A stretch of DNA of 64,000 bases from Prevotella sp. (GTDB lineage: Bacteria > Bacteroidota > Bacteroidia > Bacteroidales > Bacteroidaceae), in the NCBI GenBank assembly GCA_017548275.1, contig JAFZAH010000003.1, positions 62,001 to 126,000 on the forward strand, in the 5' to 3' direction. Both the position numbers and the translations under genes were made by a program. This document shows, in pieces, positions 1 through 8,403 of this stretch. The notes below the pieces were generated by a model. That model was not told where the DNA came from. It saw nothing but the letters and a program-made list of their open reading frames with translations, and ran no database searches. How positions within the stretch are numbered: the first letter of the stretch is position 1; the number at the start of each line of letters is the position of its first letter.

Positions 1-743
1 TGCTGAAAGATGAAGGAGCCACCGCTTTCACGACCAACTTCGATGATCTGGGTGATGCAGATATCAACGACCCCAACTTCGTAGGTTTCGACCAGATTCC
101 GGGTCTTGCCTCACAGCGACTCATGGAAGAGGGTTACGGTTTTGGCGCGGAAGGCGACTGGAAGACCGCTTGTCTGTATCGCACACTGTGGGTTATCCAG
201 CAAGGCATGCCCACCGGATGCTCGTTCCTTGAGGATTACACGCTGAACTTCGCCGGCGACCGCAGTTCATGCCTTCAGAGCCACATGCTCGAGGTGTGTC
301 CACTCATCGCCGTGGATAAGCCCAAACTCGAGGTACACTTCCTCGGCATCGGTATCCGCAAGCAGCAGACCGCCCGTCTGGTGTTCACGTCAAAGGTAGG
401 CCGCGGTATCAAAGCCACCGTTGTTGACCTTGGCAACCGTTTCCGCCTGATTTCACAGGAAGTGGAGTGCATCGAGCCGAAACCCATGCCTAATCTGCCC
501 GTGGCATCTGCCCTGTGGGTTCCCCAGCCTACCTTCGAGATTGGCGCTGGCGCATGGATTCTTGCCGGCGGTACACACCACAGCGCTTTCTCATATGACA
601 TCACCGAGGAATATTGGGAAGACTTCGCAGAGATGCTCGGCATTGAGTATGTGAGAATCAACAAAGACACCAAGATCAGTGAGTTCAAACATGACTTGCA
701 GATGAACGAGGTGTATTACATGCTGAATAAGGCTTTGAAGTAA
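1..743 (+). CDS. araA: L-arabinose isomerase, C-terminal part
   Basis: Converts L-arabinose to L-ribulose in the cytoplasm. The gene enters from the left edge; the open frame is readable from base 3, so the N-terminal half is outside the window. Family metal-ligand regions are visible: the Glu of LEDYTLNF, the His of SHMLEVCP, and the late His pair in GGTHHSAFS. It is followed by an FGGY kinase, an arabinofuranosidase and a transketolase, which fits an arabinose operon. The spacer to the kinase (744-867) holds two C-rich palindromes. Identification is firm; only the truncation limits it. Confidence 0.96.
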   Translation, partial: LKDEGATAFTTNFDDLGDADINDPNFVGFDQIPGLASQRLMEEGYGFGAEGDWKTACLYRTLWVIQQGMPTGCSFLEDYTLNFAGDRSSCLQSHMLEVCPLIAVDKPKLEVHFLGIGIRKQQTARLVFTSKVGRGIKATVVDLGNRFRLISQEVECIEPKPMPNLPVASALWVPQPTFEIGAGAWILAGGTHHSAFSYDITEEYWEDFAEMLGIEYVRINKDTKISEFKHDLQMNEVYYMLNKALK

Positions 744-858
744 GCCCCCATTCTATCCCTCCCCCAGGGGAGGGCCTAATTACATTGTTTAACTATAAAA
801 AAGATTGCCCCTATAACCTCTCAACACACCTCCCCCCTCGGGGGAGGAAGGAGGGGGG
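741..858. repeat. Inverted pair of C-rich palindromes (REPIN-like)
   Basis: Two short hairpins face each other between araA and the kinase. The first is CCCTCCCC at 757-764 pairing with GGGGAGGG at 767-774. The second is CCTCCCCC at 829-836 pairing with GGGGGAGG at 840-847. The outer flanks AAGCCCCC (742-749) and GGGGGGCTT (852-861 region) are also inverted relative to each other. Single copies of the same style occur at 16711-16740, 32643-32675 and 46224-46257. This resembles a REP doublet; the mobility is inference. Confidence 0.6.
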
Positions 859-867
859 CTTATTACC

Positions 868-2457
868 ATGACTCCAAAACAAACGATAGAATCTGGGAAA
901 GCCATCCTCGGTATAGAGTTTGGTTCGACCCGCATTAAGGCTGTGCTCATTGACGAGGAGAACAAGCCCATCGCCCAAGGTTCCCACGAATGGGAGAACC
1001 AATTGGTTGACGGTCTTTGGACCTACAGCATCGAGGCCATCTGGTATGGTCTGCAAGACTGCTACGCCGAACTGCGCAAGGATGTGCTCCGTCAATACGA
1101 CTGTGAGATTGAGACCTTGGCCGCCATCGGTTTCAGTGCGATGATGCACGGTTATATGGCATTTGACGAAGAGCAGAAGATACTCGTTCCGTTCCGCACA
1201 TGGCGCAACACTAACACCGGCAAGGCTGCTGCAGAACTTTCCGCTCTTTTCAATTACAACATCCCCCTGCGCTGGAGCATCAGCCACCTGTATCAGTGCA
1301 TTCTCGACAATGAGGAGCATGTGAATGACATCAAATATCTTACCACACTGGCAGGTTATGTTCACTGGCAGGTGACAGGTCAGTTTGTGTTGGGTGTAGG
1401 CGACGCTTCAGGAATGATACCCGTTGACCCTAAGACGAAGACCTACGACGCTGAGATGGTACGTAAGTTCGACGAATTGGTCGCACCGAAGGGATTCTCA
1501 TGGAAATTGCTCGACATTCTGCCGAAATCGCTGAACGCTGGCGAGAACGCCGGTTTCCTCACGCCCGAGGGTGCCCAGCGATTGGATGTGAGCGGCCATC
1601 TGAAGGCAGGCATCCCCGTCTGTCCTCCCGAGGGTGACGCAGGCACCGGCATGGTGGCCACCAACGCTGTGAAGCAGCGCACAGGTAACGTGTCGGCCGG
1701 CACCTCATCATTCTCGATGATTGTGCTGGAGAAAGAACTGAGCAAGCCCTACGAGATGATAGACATGGTGACCACCCCCGACGGTTCACTTGTAGCCATG
1801 GTGCACTGCAACAACTGCACGAGCGACCTGAACGCCTGGGTGAACCTGTTCAAAGAATATCAGCAATTACTGGGAGTGCCCGTAGATATGAACGAGGTGT
1901 TCGGCAAGCTCTACAACAATGCCCTCAACGGCGATGCAGACTGCGGCGGACTCATCTCTTACAACTATATCTCCGGTGAGCCTGTGACTGGTCTGGAAGA
2001 AGGCCGTCCGCTCTTCGTGCGTTCTGCCAACGACAAGTTTACCCTTTCCAATTTCATGCGCGCACATCTATACGCCTCAGTCGGTGTGCTGAAAATCGGC
2101 AATGACATTCTCTTCAAAGAAGAGAAAATCAAGGTGGACCGCATCACCGGTCACGGTGGTCTGTTCAAGACCAAAGGCGTGGGGCAACGTGTGCTCGCAG
2201 CCGCCATCAACAGCCCGATCTCCGTCATGGAGACTGCAGGCGAAGGCGGTGCATGGGGTATCGCCCTTCTTGCCGGCTATGCAGTGAACAATCCTCAGAA
2301 ACTCAATCTTGCCGACTATCTCGAAGAAGTGGTCTTCGCCGGAAATACCGGCGTGTCTATCGCTCCTACGGCTGAAGATGTGGCAGGTTTTGAGAAATAC
2401 ATCCAGAACTACAAGCGTTGTCTGCCCATCGAGCAGAGCGCTGTGGAGAACAAGTAA
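868..2457 (+). CDS. FGGY-family carbohydrate kinase (probable L-ribulokinase of Bacteroidales type)
   Basis: Predicted to phosphorylate the pentulose made by AraA. The 529-residue protein starts its ATPase fold with [11 protein letters not shown] near residue 15 and has the GDAGTGMV motif with candidate catalytic Asp257. A second nucleotide-binding region, [13 protein letters not shown], lies in the C-terminal half, followed by [11 protein letters not shown]. Length fits FGGY kinases. Position directly after araA and before an arabinofuranosidase argues for L-ribulose as substrate, although sequence alone could be called xylulokinase-like. The start ATG lies 6-7 bases downstream of a G-rich palindrome arm rather than a normal ribosome binding site. 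Confidence 0.88.
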   Translation: MTPKQTIESGKAILGIEFGSTRIKAVLIDEENKPIAQGSHEWENQLVDGLWTYSIEAIWYGLQDCYAELRKDVLRQYDCEIETLAAIGFSAMMHGYMAFDEEQKILVPFRTWRNTNTGKAAAELSALFNYNIPLRWSISHLYQCILDNEEHVNDIKYLTTLAGYVHWQVTGQFVLGVGDASGMIPVDPKTKTYDAEMVRKFDELVAPKGFSWKLLDILPKSLNAGENAGFLTPEGAQRLDVSGHLKAGIPVCPPEGDAGTGMVATNAVKQRTGNVSAGTSSFSMIVLEKELSKPYEMIDMVTTPDGSLVAMVHCNNCTSDLNAWVNLFKEYQQLLGVPVDMNEVFGKLYNNALNGDADCGGLISYNYISGEPVTGLEEGRPLFVRSANDKFTLSNFMRAHLYASVGVLKIGNDILFKEEKIKVDRITGHGGLFKTKGVGQRVLAAAINSPISVMETAGEGGAWGIALLAGYAVNNPQKLNLADYLEEVVFAGNTGVSIAPTAEDVAGFEKYIQNYKRCLPIEQSAVENK

Positions 2458-2550
2458 GACGGACAGAACCGGTGACACAAGCAAGACTTATGTCACTGGT
2501 TCTTCTGATAGAAAGGGAAAAACGGTTTTCAAACGTATTATATAAAAAAC

Positions 2551-4098
2551 ATGATGAGAAAAATAAGCACCCTTATCCTTTTCGCAGCACTCACCTTTAC
2601 TGCGAGTGCTCAGGATGCAACAGTGACCATACACGCCAATGACGGCAAATCGACCATCAGCAAAGAGATTTACGGTCAGTTTGCCGAGCACCTTGGCTCA
2701 TGTATCTACGGTGGTCTCTGGGTGGGCGAGAACTCACCTATCCCCAATGTCAACGGCTACCGCAAAGACGTGTTTGACGCACTGAAAAACCTTCAGGTGC
2801 CCGTCTTACGCTGGCCTGGCGGTTGCTTTGCCGATGATTACCATTGGATGGACGGCATCGGTCCGAAGAGCCAACGCCCGTCATTGCGTAACAACAACTG
2901 GGGCGGCACCATCGAAGACAACTCCTTCGGTACACATGAGTTTCTGAACCTCTGCGAGTTACTGGGTTGTGAGCCTTACATCAGCGGTAACGTAGGCAGC
3001 GGCACGGTGAAAGAAATGGCACAGTGGGTGGAGTACATGACCAGTGACAGTGACACGCCAATGGCCCGTCTGCGCCGCCAGAACGGTCGCGACAAGGCTT
3101 GGCACGTGAAGTATTTCGGTCTGGGCAACGAGGCTTGGGGCTGTGGCGGTAATATGACAGCCGAGTACTACAGCAACGAGTACAAGAAGTTCAACACCTA
3201 CCTCCGCGACTACGACAACAACAAACTCTACCGTATCGCATCGGGAGCCACTGACTATGATTACGACTGGACGACCACGCTGATGAAAAACATCGGCAAC
3301 CGCATGAACGCCCTCTCCGTACATTATTATACTGTCAAGGATTGGGATCATAAAGGAAAGGCCACCATTTTCACCCCCGAGGAATATTATCTGACCTTGG
3401 ACAAATGTCTTGACGTGGACAACGTGGTGCGCAAACACTGTGCTATCATGGACGAGATAGACCCGGAAAACAAAATCGCACTTTTGGTGGATGAATGGGG
3501 CACATGGTGGGACGAAGAGCCGGGCACCATCCCAGGACACCTGTTCCAACAGAACACCATGCGCGACGCCATGGTCGCTTCGCTGATGCTCAACATCTTC
3601 CACAAATACACCTATCGCGTGAAGATGTGTAACATCGCCCAGGTGGTCAATGTGTTGCAATCAATGATTCTGACTGACCAGAAAGGCACCGGTCATATGG
3701 TTCTGACCCCGACCTATCATGTGTTTGAGATGTACAAGGGATTCCAAGAGGCCACTTGGTTGCCTTCAGACCTGAAATGCGATAACACAAAAGCCAGCAA
3801 TGGCAACAACGTAGCCAAGGTGAGCGCATCGGCAGCCAAAATGAAAGACGGCAGCCTGATTGTCGCCCTCTCCAACGTGATGCTCGACCAGCCTCAGGCT
3901 ATCGCCCTCAACCTCGACGGTTTTGACGCCAAGAACGTGACAGGTCGCATCCTGACAAGCAAGAACATCACCGACTATAATGATTTCGAGCACCTTAGCA
4001 CCGTATCGCCGAAAGAGTTCAAAGAGATGAAGGTGAAGAAAAATGCCATCACAGTGAGGATGCCCGCCCAATCAATTGTAGTGCTCAACATCAAATAA
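2551..4098 (+). CDS. Alpha-L-arabinofuranosidase, GH51
   Basis: Releases terminal arabinose from arabinan or arabinoxylan fragments. The 515-residue protein has an N-terminal signal peptide ending near TASAQDA, so it is exported, probably to the periplasm. The fold is the GH51 barrel plus a C-terminal beta domain. Predicted acid/base Glu194 lies in GLGNEAWGCGG and the nucleophile Glu315 in LLVDEWGTWW. It lies between the kinase and transketolase genes and supplies substrate for araA. The gap from the kinase is about 90 bases without a clear promoter, so cotranscription is likely. Confidence 0.95.
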   Translation: MMRKISTLILFAALTFTASAQDATVTIHANDGKSTISKEIYGQFAEHLGSCIYGGLWVGENSPIPNVNGYRKDVFDALKNLQVPVLRWPGGCFADDYHWMDGIGPKSQRPSLRNNNWGGTIEDNSFGTHEFLNLCELLGCEPYISGNVGSGTVKEMAQWVEYMTSDSDTPMARLRRQNGRDKAWHVKYFGLGNEAWGCGGNMTAEYYSNEYKKFNTYLRDYDNNKLYRIASGATDYDYDWTTTLMKNIGNRMNALSVHYYTVKDWDHKGKATIFTPEEYYLTLDKCLDVDNVVRKHCAIMDEIDPENKIALLVDEWGTWWDEEPGTIPGHLFQQNTMRDAMVASLMLNIFHKYTYRVKMCNIAQVVNVLQSMILTDQKGTGHMVLTPTYHVFEMYKGFQEATWLPSDLKCDNTKASNGNNVAKVSASAAKMKDGSLIVALSNVMLDQPQAIALNLDGFDAKNVTGRILTSKNITDYNDFEHLSTVSPKEFKEMKVKKNAITVRMPAQSIVVLNIK

Positions 4099-4150
4099 AT
4101 ACGTCAAAATCAACTGATTCAAATATTCAACATCTAAATAAAACAAAAAC

Positions 4151-6163
4151 ATGAACGACAACAAAGTGATGAACCGTGCGGCAGACAACATCCGTATTCT
4201 GGCTGCTGCCATGGTAGAAAAAGCAAAGAGCGGACACCCCGGCGGAGCCATGGGTGGCGCAGATTTCATTAACACACTGTACAGCGAGTTTTTAGTATAT
4301 GATCCCGAGCGTCCCGAGTGGGAAGGCCGCGACCGTTTCTTCCTCGATCCGGGTCACATGGCCCCGATGCTCTACTCACAACTCGCCCTGATTGGCAAAT
4401 ATGACCTGGAAGACCTGAAGAACCTCCGTCAATGGGGTTCAGTGACACCCGGTCACCCCGAGCGTGAGATAGCCCGTGGCATTGAGAACACCTCCGGTCC
4501 TCTGGGTCAGGGTCACACCTTCGCCGTCGGTGCCGCTATCGCCGCTAAATTCCTGAAAGCCCGTCTTGGCGACGTGATGAACCAGACCATCTATGCTTAC
4601 ATCTCTGATGGTGGTGTGCAGGAAGAGATTTCTCAGGGTGCAGGCCGTATCGCCGGTAATCTGGGACTCGACAACCTGATCATGTTCTACGATGCCAATG
4701 ACATCCAACTCTCCACCAAGACTGAAGTGGTGACCTGCGAGGATACTGCTAAGAAATACGAGGCATGGGGTTGGTTCGTGCAGAAGATTGACGGTAATGA
4801 CGTGGATCAGATTCGCGAGGCTATCAAGAAAGCACAAGCAGAGAAAGAGCGTCCGAGCCTGATTATCGGTCACTGTGTGATGGGTAAAGGCGCCCGCAAG
4901 GCCGACGGCAGCAGTTACGAGAGCAACTGCGCCACTCACGGCGCACCTCTCGGTGGCGACAACTTCGTACAGACGATGAAGAATCTGGGCGCAGACCCGG
5001 AGAATCCCTTCGTTATCTTCCCCGAGGTGAAAGAGATGTATGCCAAACGTGCTGAAGAACTGAAGAAGATTGTGGCCGAGCGCTATGCCGCCAAGGCAGA
5101 ATGGGCGAAAGGTCATCCCGAGCAAGCCGCTCAGTTGGAAGAGTGGTTCAGCGGCAAGGCTCCGAAAGTGGATTGGAGCAAAGTGGCCCAGAAGGCAGGT
5201 GCTGCTACCCGTGGCGCCTCTGCTACTGTGCTGAGCGTGTTGGCCGAGGAAGTGCCCAACATGATTTGTGCTTCCGCCGACCTGTCGAACTCCGACAAGA
5301 CCGACGGTTTCTTGAAGAAGACCCACGACATCGTTCGCGGCGACTTCAGCGGTGCATTCTTCCAGGCAGGTGTTGCCGAGTTAACCATGGCTTGCTGCTG
5401 CATCGGTATGGCTCTACACGGTGGTGTCATCCCCGCTTGCGGAACGTTCTTCGTGTTCTCCGACTACATGAAACCCGCCGTCCGTATGGCCGCCTTGATG
5501 GAACTGCCCGTGAAATTCATCTGGACACACGACGCTTTCCGCGTAGGTGAGGATGGTCCTACCCACGAGCCCGTAGAGCAGGAGGCACAGATCCGCCTGA
5601 TGGAGAAACTGAAGAACCACCACGGCAAGAACTCCGTGCTGGTAGTCCGTCCTGCTGACGCCGAGGAGACCACCGTCTGCTGGCGCATGGCCATGGAGAA
5701 CACCGACACTCCGACCGCACTGATTTTCTCACGTCAGAACATCGACATGCTGCCCGAAGGCAACGACTACAACCAAGCCATGAAGGGTGCATACGTGGTA
5801 GCCGGCAGCGACGAGGATTACGATGTGATTCTGTTGGCAAGCGGTTCTGAGGTTTCCACTCTGGAAGCCGGTGCTGCCCTGCTCCGTGAGGACGGCGTGA
5901 AAGTGCGCGTGGTGAGCGTTCCCTCTGAAGGTCTGTTCCGTAACCAGCCGAAGGAGTATCAAGAGAGCGTATTGCCCGCTGGCAAGAAGAAGTTCGGTAT
6001 GACCGCCGGTCTGCCTGTGACCCTCGAAGGCCTTGTAGGTGCTGACGGCGTAGTCTGGGGCTTGCAGAGTTTCGGATTCTCCGCACCTTACAAAGTGCTT
6101 GACGAGAAACTGGGCTACAACGGCCAGAACGTATATGAGCAGGTGAAGAAATTGTTGGCATAA
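4151..6163 (+). CDS. tkt: Transketolase
   Basis: Thiamine diphosphate enzyme of the non-oxidative pentose phosphate pathway, taking the xylulose 5-phosphate made from arabinose. The 670-residue length is normal. Visible parts are the N-terminal SGHPGGAMGGADF loop, the TPP/metal segment with SDGGVQEE in place of the commoner GDGE, and the central pyrimidine-domain region FSDYMKPAVRMAALM followed by DGPTHEPVEQ, which is diagnostic. It is the last gene before the terminator at 6188-6226, which makes it the end of the arabinose operon. Confidence 0.97.
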   Translation: MNDNKVMNRAADNIRILAAAMVEKAKSGHPGGAMGGADFINTLYSEFLVYDPERPEWEGRDRFFLDPGHMAPMLYSQLALIGKYDLEDLKNLRQWGSVTPGHPEREIARGIENTSGPLGQGHTFAVGAAIAAKFLKARLGDVMNQTIYAYISDGGVQEEISQGAGRIAGNLGLDNLIMFYDANDIQLSTKTEVVTCEDTAKKYEAWGWFVQKIDGNDVDQIREAIKKAQAEKERPSLIIGHCVMGKGARKADGSSYESNCATHGAPLGGDNFVQTMKNLGADPENPFVIFPEVKEMYAKRAEELKKIVAERYAAKAEWAKGHPEQAAQLEEWFSGKAPKVDWSKVAQKAGAATRGASATVLSVLAEEVPNMICASADLSNSDKTDGFLKKTHDIVRGDFSGAFFQAGVAELTMACCCIGMALHGGVIPACGTFFVFSDYMKPAVRMAALMELPVKFIWTHDAFRVGEDGPTHEPVEQEAQIRLMEKLKNHHGKNSVLVVRPADAEETTVCWRMAMENTDTPTALIFSRQNIDMLPEGNDYNQAMKGAYVVAGSDEDYDVILLASGSEVSTLEAGAALLREDGVKVRVVSVPSEGLFRNQPKEYQESVLPAGKKKFGMTAGLPVTLEGLVGADGVVWGLQSFGFSAPYKVLDEKLGYNGQNVYEQVKKLLA

Positions 6164-6187
6164 CACACACTGTTTTTCACCACTCCC

Positions 6188-6226
6188 ACTCCTGTCTTGC
6201 GTTCCAGACGTGAGACAGGAGTTTTC
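6188..6226 (+). terminator. Rho-independent terminator after transketolase
   Basis: Arms at 6188-6202 and 6208-6222 form a 15-bp stem with two G-U pairs around the loop TCCAG, followed by TTTTC. It ends the arabinose operon. Confidence 0.9.
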
Positions 6227-6267
6227 TTAACTGTAGGGAAAACCCTATTACATTTTAGGGCTTTCTT

Positions 6268-6300
6268 TTTGTTTTTCTATTGAGATTTCCCTTATCTTTG
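6268..6300 (+). promoter_or_regulatory. Bacteroidetes-type promoter
   Basis: TTTG at 6268-6271, a 21-base gap, then TATCTTTG at 6293-6300. It precedes the small secreted-protein gene at 6368. Confidence 0.7.
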
Positions 6301-6367
6301 CCGCAGAAAGAATCGCAATCTGTTTTTGGTTCTTTGAAACCTATTGTCAAACCTATCATTTACAATT

Positions 6368-6784
6368 ATGAAAAACGTTCATCACACCTTTTCCAGATTG
6401 ATGGTATTGGGAGTCCTGTTCCTCCTTTTTGCCATCCCCCAAGGCGTTTCGGCCTACGATGGAGCAGACCCTTACTTCAAAGTCACCGATGTAACTTTTT
6501 ATGACGGTTCCTGTGAAATCTGTGGTTATTTTTCCAACAGCGGTGACATGGCAGCAGAAATGACAAAAATAGAACTATCCATAGACGTAAAGTTGAATGG
6601 CGAAGTCTTGTTTACTGTCACACAGACGTTTGATTTAAATCAGTTATATGTCTGGGGGGGTGCTCCATATAAAACGTTCAGTATCGATAACAACTCGTTC
6701 AAGAGCAAATATAACGGAGATGAATACGGATGGACCGTCAATAAGCACTGGTGGTGGAAAGACGTCAAACCTATTGGCATGTGA
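6368..6784 (+). CDS. Small secreted protein of unknown function
   Basis: I do not recognise a family. The 138-residue product has a clear signal peptide (basic start, hydrophobic run VLGVLFLLFA, cleavage near GVSAYDG). The mature part is beta-rich in appearance with a Cys pair in SCEIC, several Trp/Tyr residues and a KHWWWKD cluster near the end. The start at 6368 is chosen because it opens the signal peptide and lies 67 bases after the promoter; an in-frame start 24 bases upstream is possible. A run of seven G at 6654-6660 lies inside the coding region. It is transcribed separately from the arabinose genes. Confidence 0.7.
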   Translation: MKNVHHTFSRLMVLGVLFLLFAIPQGVSAYDGADPYFKVTDVTFYDGSCEICGYFSNSGDMAAEMTKIELSIDVKLNGEVLFTVTQTFDLNQLYVWGGAPYKTFSIDNNSFKSKYNGDEYGWTVNKHWWWKDVKPIGM

Positions 6785-6823
6785 CGACACGTGCATTTCC
6801 TAAATGTGTTTTTCTTCGTTTCA

Positions 6824-6855
6824 TTTGGTTATTCCATTAAGTTGATGTACCTTTG
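6824..6855 (+). promoter_or_regulatory. Promoter of rpiB
   Basis: TTTG at 6824-6827, 20 bases, then TACCTTTG at 6848-6855. Because the TTG at 6853 is part of this element it cannot be the start codon, which places the start at ATG 6880. Confidence 0.85.
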
Positions 6856-6879
6856 CAATATAAACTCAACAGAAGAACT

Positions 6880-7317
6880 ATGGAAATCAAGACCATTGGT
6901 ATAGCAAGCGACCACGCCGGCTATGAACTGAAACAGTATGTGAAGAAGTATCTGGAAGAAAAGGGGTATGCCTACAAAGACTACGGCACCTATACCGACG
7001 ATTCCTGCGACTACAGCGACTTCGGTCACGCTTTGGCGCGTGGTATCGAAGAAGGCGAGGTCTATCCCGGCATCGCTATTTGCGGCAGTGGTGAGGGCAT
7101 TAACATGACGCTCAACAAGCATCAATCAATCCGTGCCGGATTGTGCTGGATACCTGAGATAGCACATCTCATCCGTCAGCACAACGACGCTAACGTGCTG
7201 GTGATGCCCGGCCGTTTCATCGATGAGGAGATGGCACGCCGCATCATGGACGAGTATTTCGCCACGGATTTTGAGGGCGGCCGTCACCAGCGCCGTATCG
7301 ACAAGATACCGGTATAA
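6880..7317 (+). CDS. rpiB: Ribose 5-phosphate isomerase B
   Basis: Interconverts ribulose 5-phosphate and ribose 5-phosphate. The 145-residue length is typical of RpiB/LacAB proteins. The N-terminal GIASDHAGYELK motif binds the sugar phosphate, and ICGSGEGINMTLNK contains the family's active-site loop. Here the usual Cys of the GTGIG-type loop is the Cys in AICGSGEG. The late RHQRRIDKI segment is also typical. It has its own promoter and terminator but sits beside the arabinose operon, whose pentose phosphates it helps use. Confidence 0.95.
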   Translation: MEIKTIGIASDHAGYELKQYVKKYLEEKGYAYKDYGTYTDDSCDYSDFGHALARGIEEGEVYPGIAICGSGEGINMTLNKHQSIRAGLCWIPEIAHLIRQHNDANVLVMPGRFIDEEMARRIMDEYFATDFEGGRHQRRIDKIPV

Positions 7318-7342
7318 GCAACCGTTTTCTTGTAAAAGTATT

Positions 7343-7380
7343 ATAAGCAGAGCATCCGAGAGTTCGGATGCTCTGCTTAT
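7343..7380. terminator. Terminator after rpiB
   Basis: A perfect 17-bp stem, arms 7343-7359 and 7364-7380, with loop GAGT. The right side runs into an AT stretch. It separates rpiB from the LytTR gene. Confidence 0.85.
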
Positions 7381-7440
7381 ATATATGATGGTCTCTATTC
7401 TTTTCGTACATTATTTACCCATTATTTAAGCAGAAATGTG

Positions 7441-7448
7441 TACCTTTG
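7441..7448 (+). promoter_or_regulatory. -7 element of the LytTR regulator gene
   Basis: TACCTTTG, 18 bases ahead of the ATG at 7467. The -33 side is weak (only TTTA). Confidence 0.6.
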
Positions 7449-7466
7449 TACACAAAGAAAAGCGGT

Positions 7467-8291
7467 ATGTCATTATTAAACCGAAAATATCCATTTCCAC
7501 AGAGCAGGCACAGGCTACGAGACTGCGCATTGTATTGTGTCATCGTGTTCCTTATTTTATATATCTTGCAACCCTTCGGCTTCAGCCTATATCAGGGCAA
7601 CAAATTGCTGGCCTCTTTGGGATTCGGAGCGATTACCTTTGTATGTTGTGCTGTGTTTACTTTTGCCGTTTTCCTGCCTTTGTCCAAAAGAGTCAAGGTC
7701 TGGAAGGTTTGGCACCAAGAGTTGGTTGTATTAGCCATGGTGCTCTTTATCGGCATTTGCAATTTCTTTCTGTTCTCGTATTTGTTCTATCATTCTCTTT
7801 CCTTACACTCCTTCTGGCTGTTCCTCTATTGGACACTGATTATAGGCGTCATTGTGACCATCTGCTCAGTCGGTATCAGTTACTATCGATACCTGCGCAG
7901 TCAGTTGGAGACCTTGCTTGACAAAACGACGGAGCAACAAGAGGACATTACCATCACCATTCATGACACTAACATCAGGGGGAATGACTTGCAACTGGTA
8001 ATCAACGACCTGTTATATATTGAGGCTCAAAAGAACAATGTAGTTGTTTTTTTCACAAAGGACGGTACTATACAAAAAAGAGAAGTCCATACGACGTTAA
8101 CCGCAGTACTCGATGACTTGCAAACATACGATAACATCTTTCAGTGCCACCGTTCATTTGTAGTTAACCTGAACAATATCTCATCAGCACAGGGCAACTC
8201 CAACGGTTACCAACTGAAACTCGGCAAATGCCCAACAGTGGTGCCCGTTTCCCGTACCTACGTGCCTAAACTTCGCTCATTTATTGCTTAG
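7467..8291 (+). CDS. Membrane-bound LytTR-family transcriptional regulator
   Basis: The 274-residue protein has about four hydrophobic segments in its first 150 residues and a C-terminal LytTR DNA-binding domain (about 170-274) with YIEAQKNNVVVFF, FQCHRSFVVNLNNI and VPVSRTYVPKLR. LytTR domains usually bind direct repeats through a beta fold. No receiver or histidine kinase domain is present, so the signal is probably sensed in the membrane. The start at 7467 is used because the upstream TTG lies in the -7 element. Its stop codon lies inside the first of four 20-bp repeats that precede the TonB-receptor gene, the probable target. Confidence 0.88.
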   Translation: MSLLNRKYPFPQSRHRLRDCALYCVIVFLILYILQPFGFSLYQGNKLLASLGFGAITFVCCAVFTFAVFLPLSKRVKVWKVWHQELVVLAMVLFIGICNFFLFSYLFYHSLSLHSFWLFLYWTLIIGVIVTICSVGISYYRYLRSQLETLLDKTTEQQEDITITIHDTNIRGNDLQLVINDLLYIEAQKNNVVVFFTKDGTIQKREVHTTLTAVLDDLQTYDNIFQCHRSFVVNLNNISSAQGNSNGYQLKLGKCPTVVPVSRTYVPKLRSFIA

Positions 8292-8399
8292 TCAATCGTC
8301 CTTTTTCTTAGTCATTCGTCAACGGGTTTAGTCTTCTGTCCGTTGTTATAGCCGTCTGTCACGGATATTTGGAGGAGTCTTAGTCCATGCGTATTTTTG
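8288..8399 (+). promoter_or_regulatory. Four 20-bp iterons plus promoter of the TonB-receptor gene
   Basis: Direct repeats start at 8288, 8308, 8328 and 8348 with exact 20-base spacing. Units 1-3 read TTAGTCAATCGTC, TTAGTCATTCGTC and TTAGTCTTCTGTC; unit 4 is ATAGCCGTCTGTC. Seven bases further is TTTG (8368-8371), then 20 bases, then TATTTTTG (8392-8399). A fifth partial TTAGTC lies at 8380. The layout is that of an activator array upstream of a promoter; assignment to the neighbouring LytTR protein is inference. Confidence 0.75.
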
Positions 8400-8403
8400 C
8401 AGC

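Noticed and set aside
4439-5326. A 295-codon frame antisense to transketolase
   Set aside because: It mirrors strong codon bias of the sense gene and has no family resemblance.
8288-8360. CRISPR or plasmid replication iterons
   Set aside because: Only four short units between a regulator and a receptor gene; no rep or cas gene in the window.
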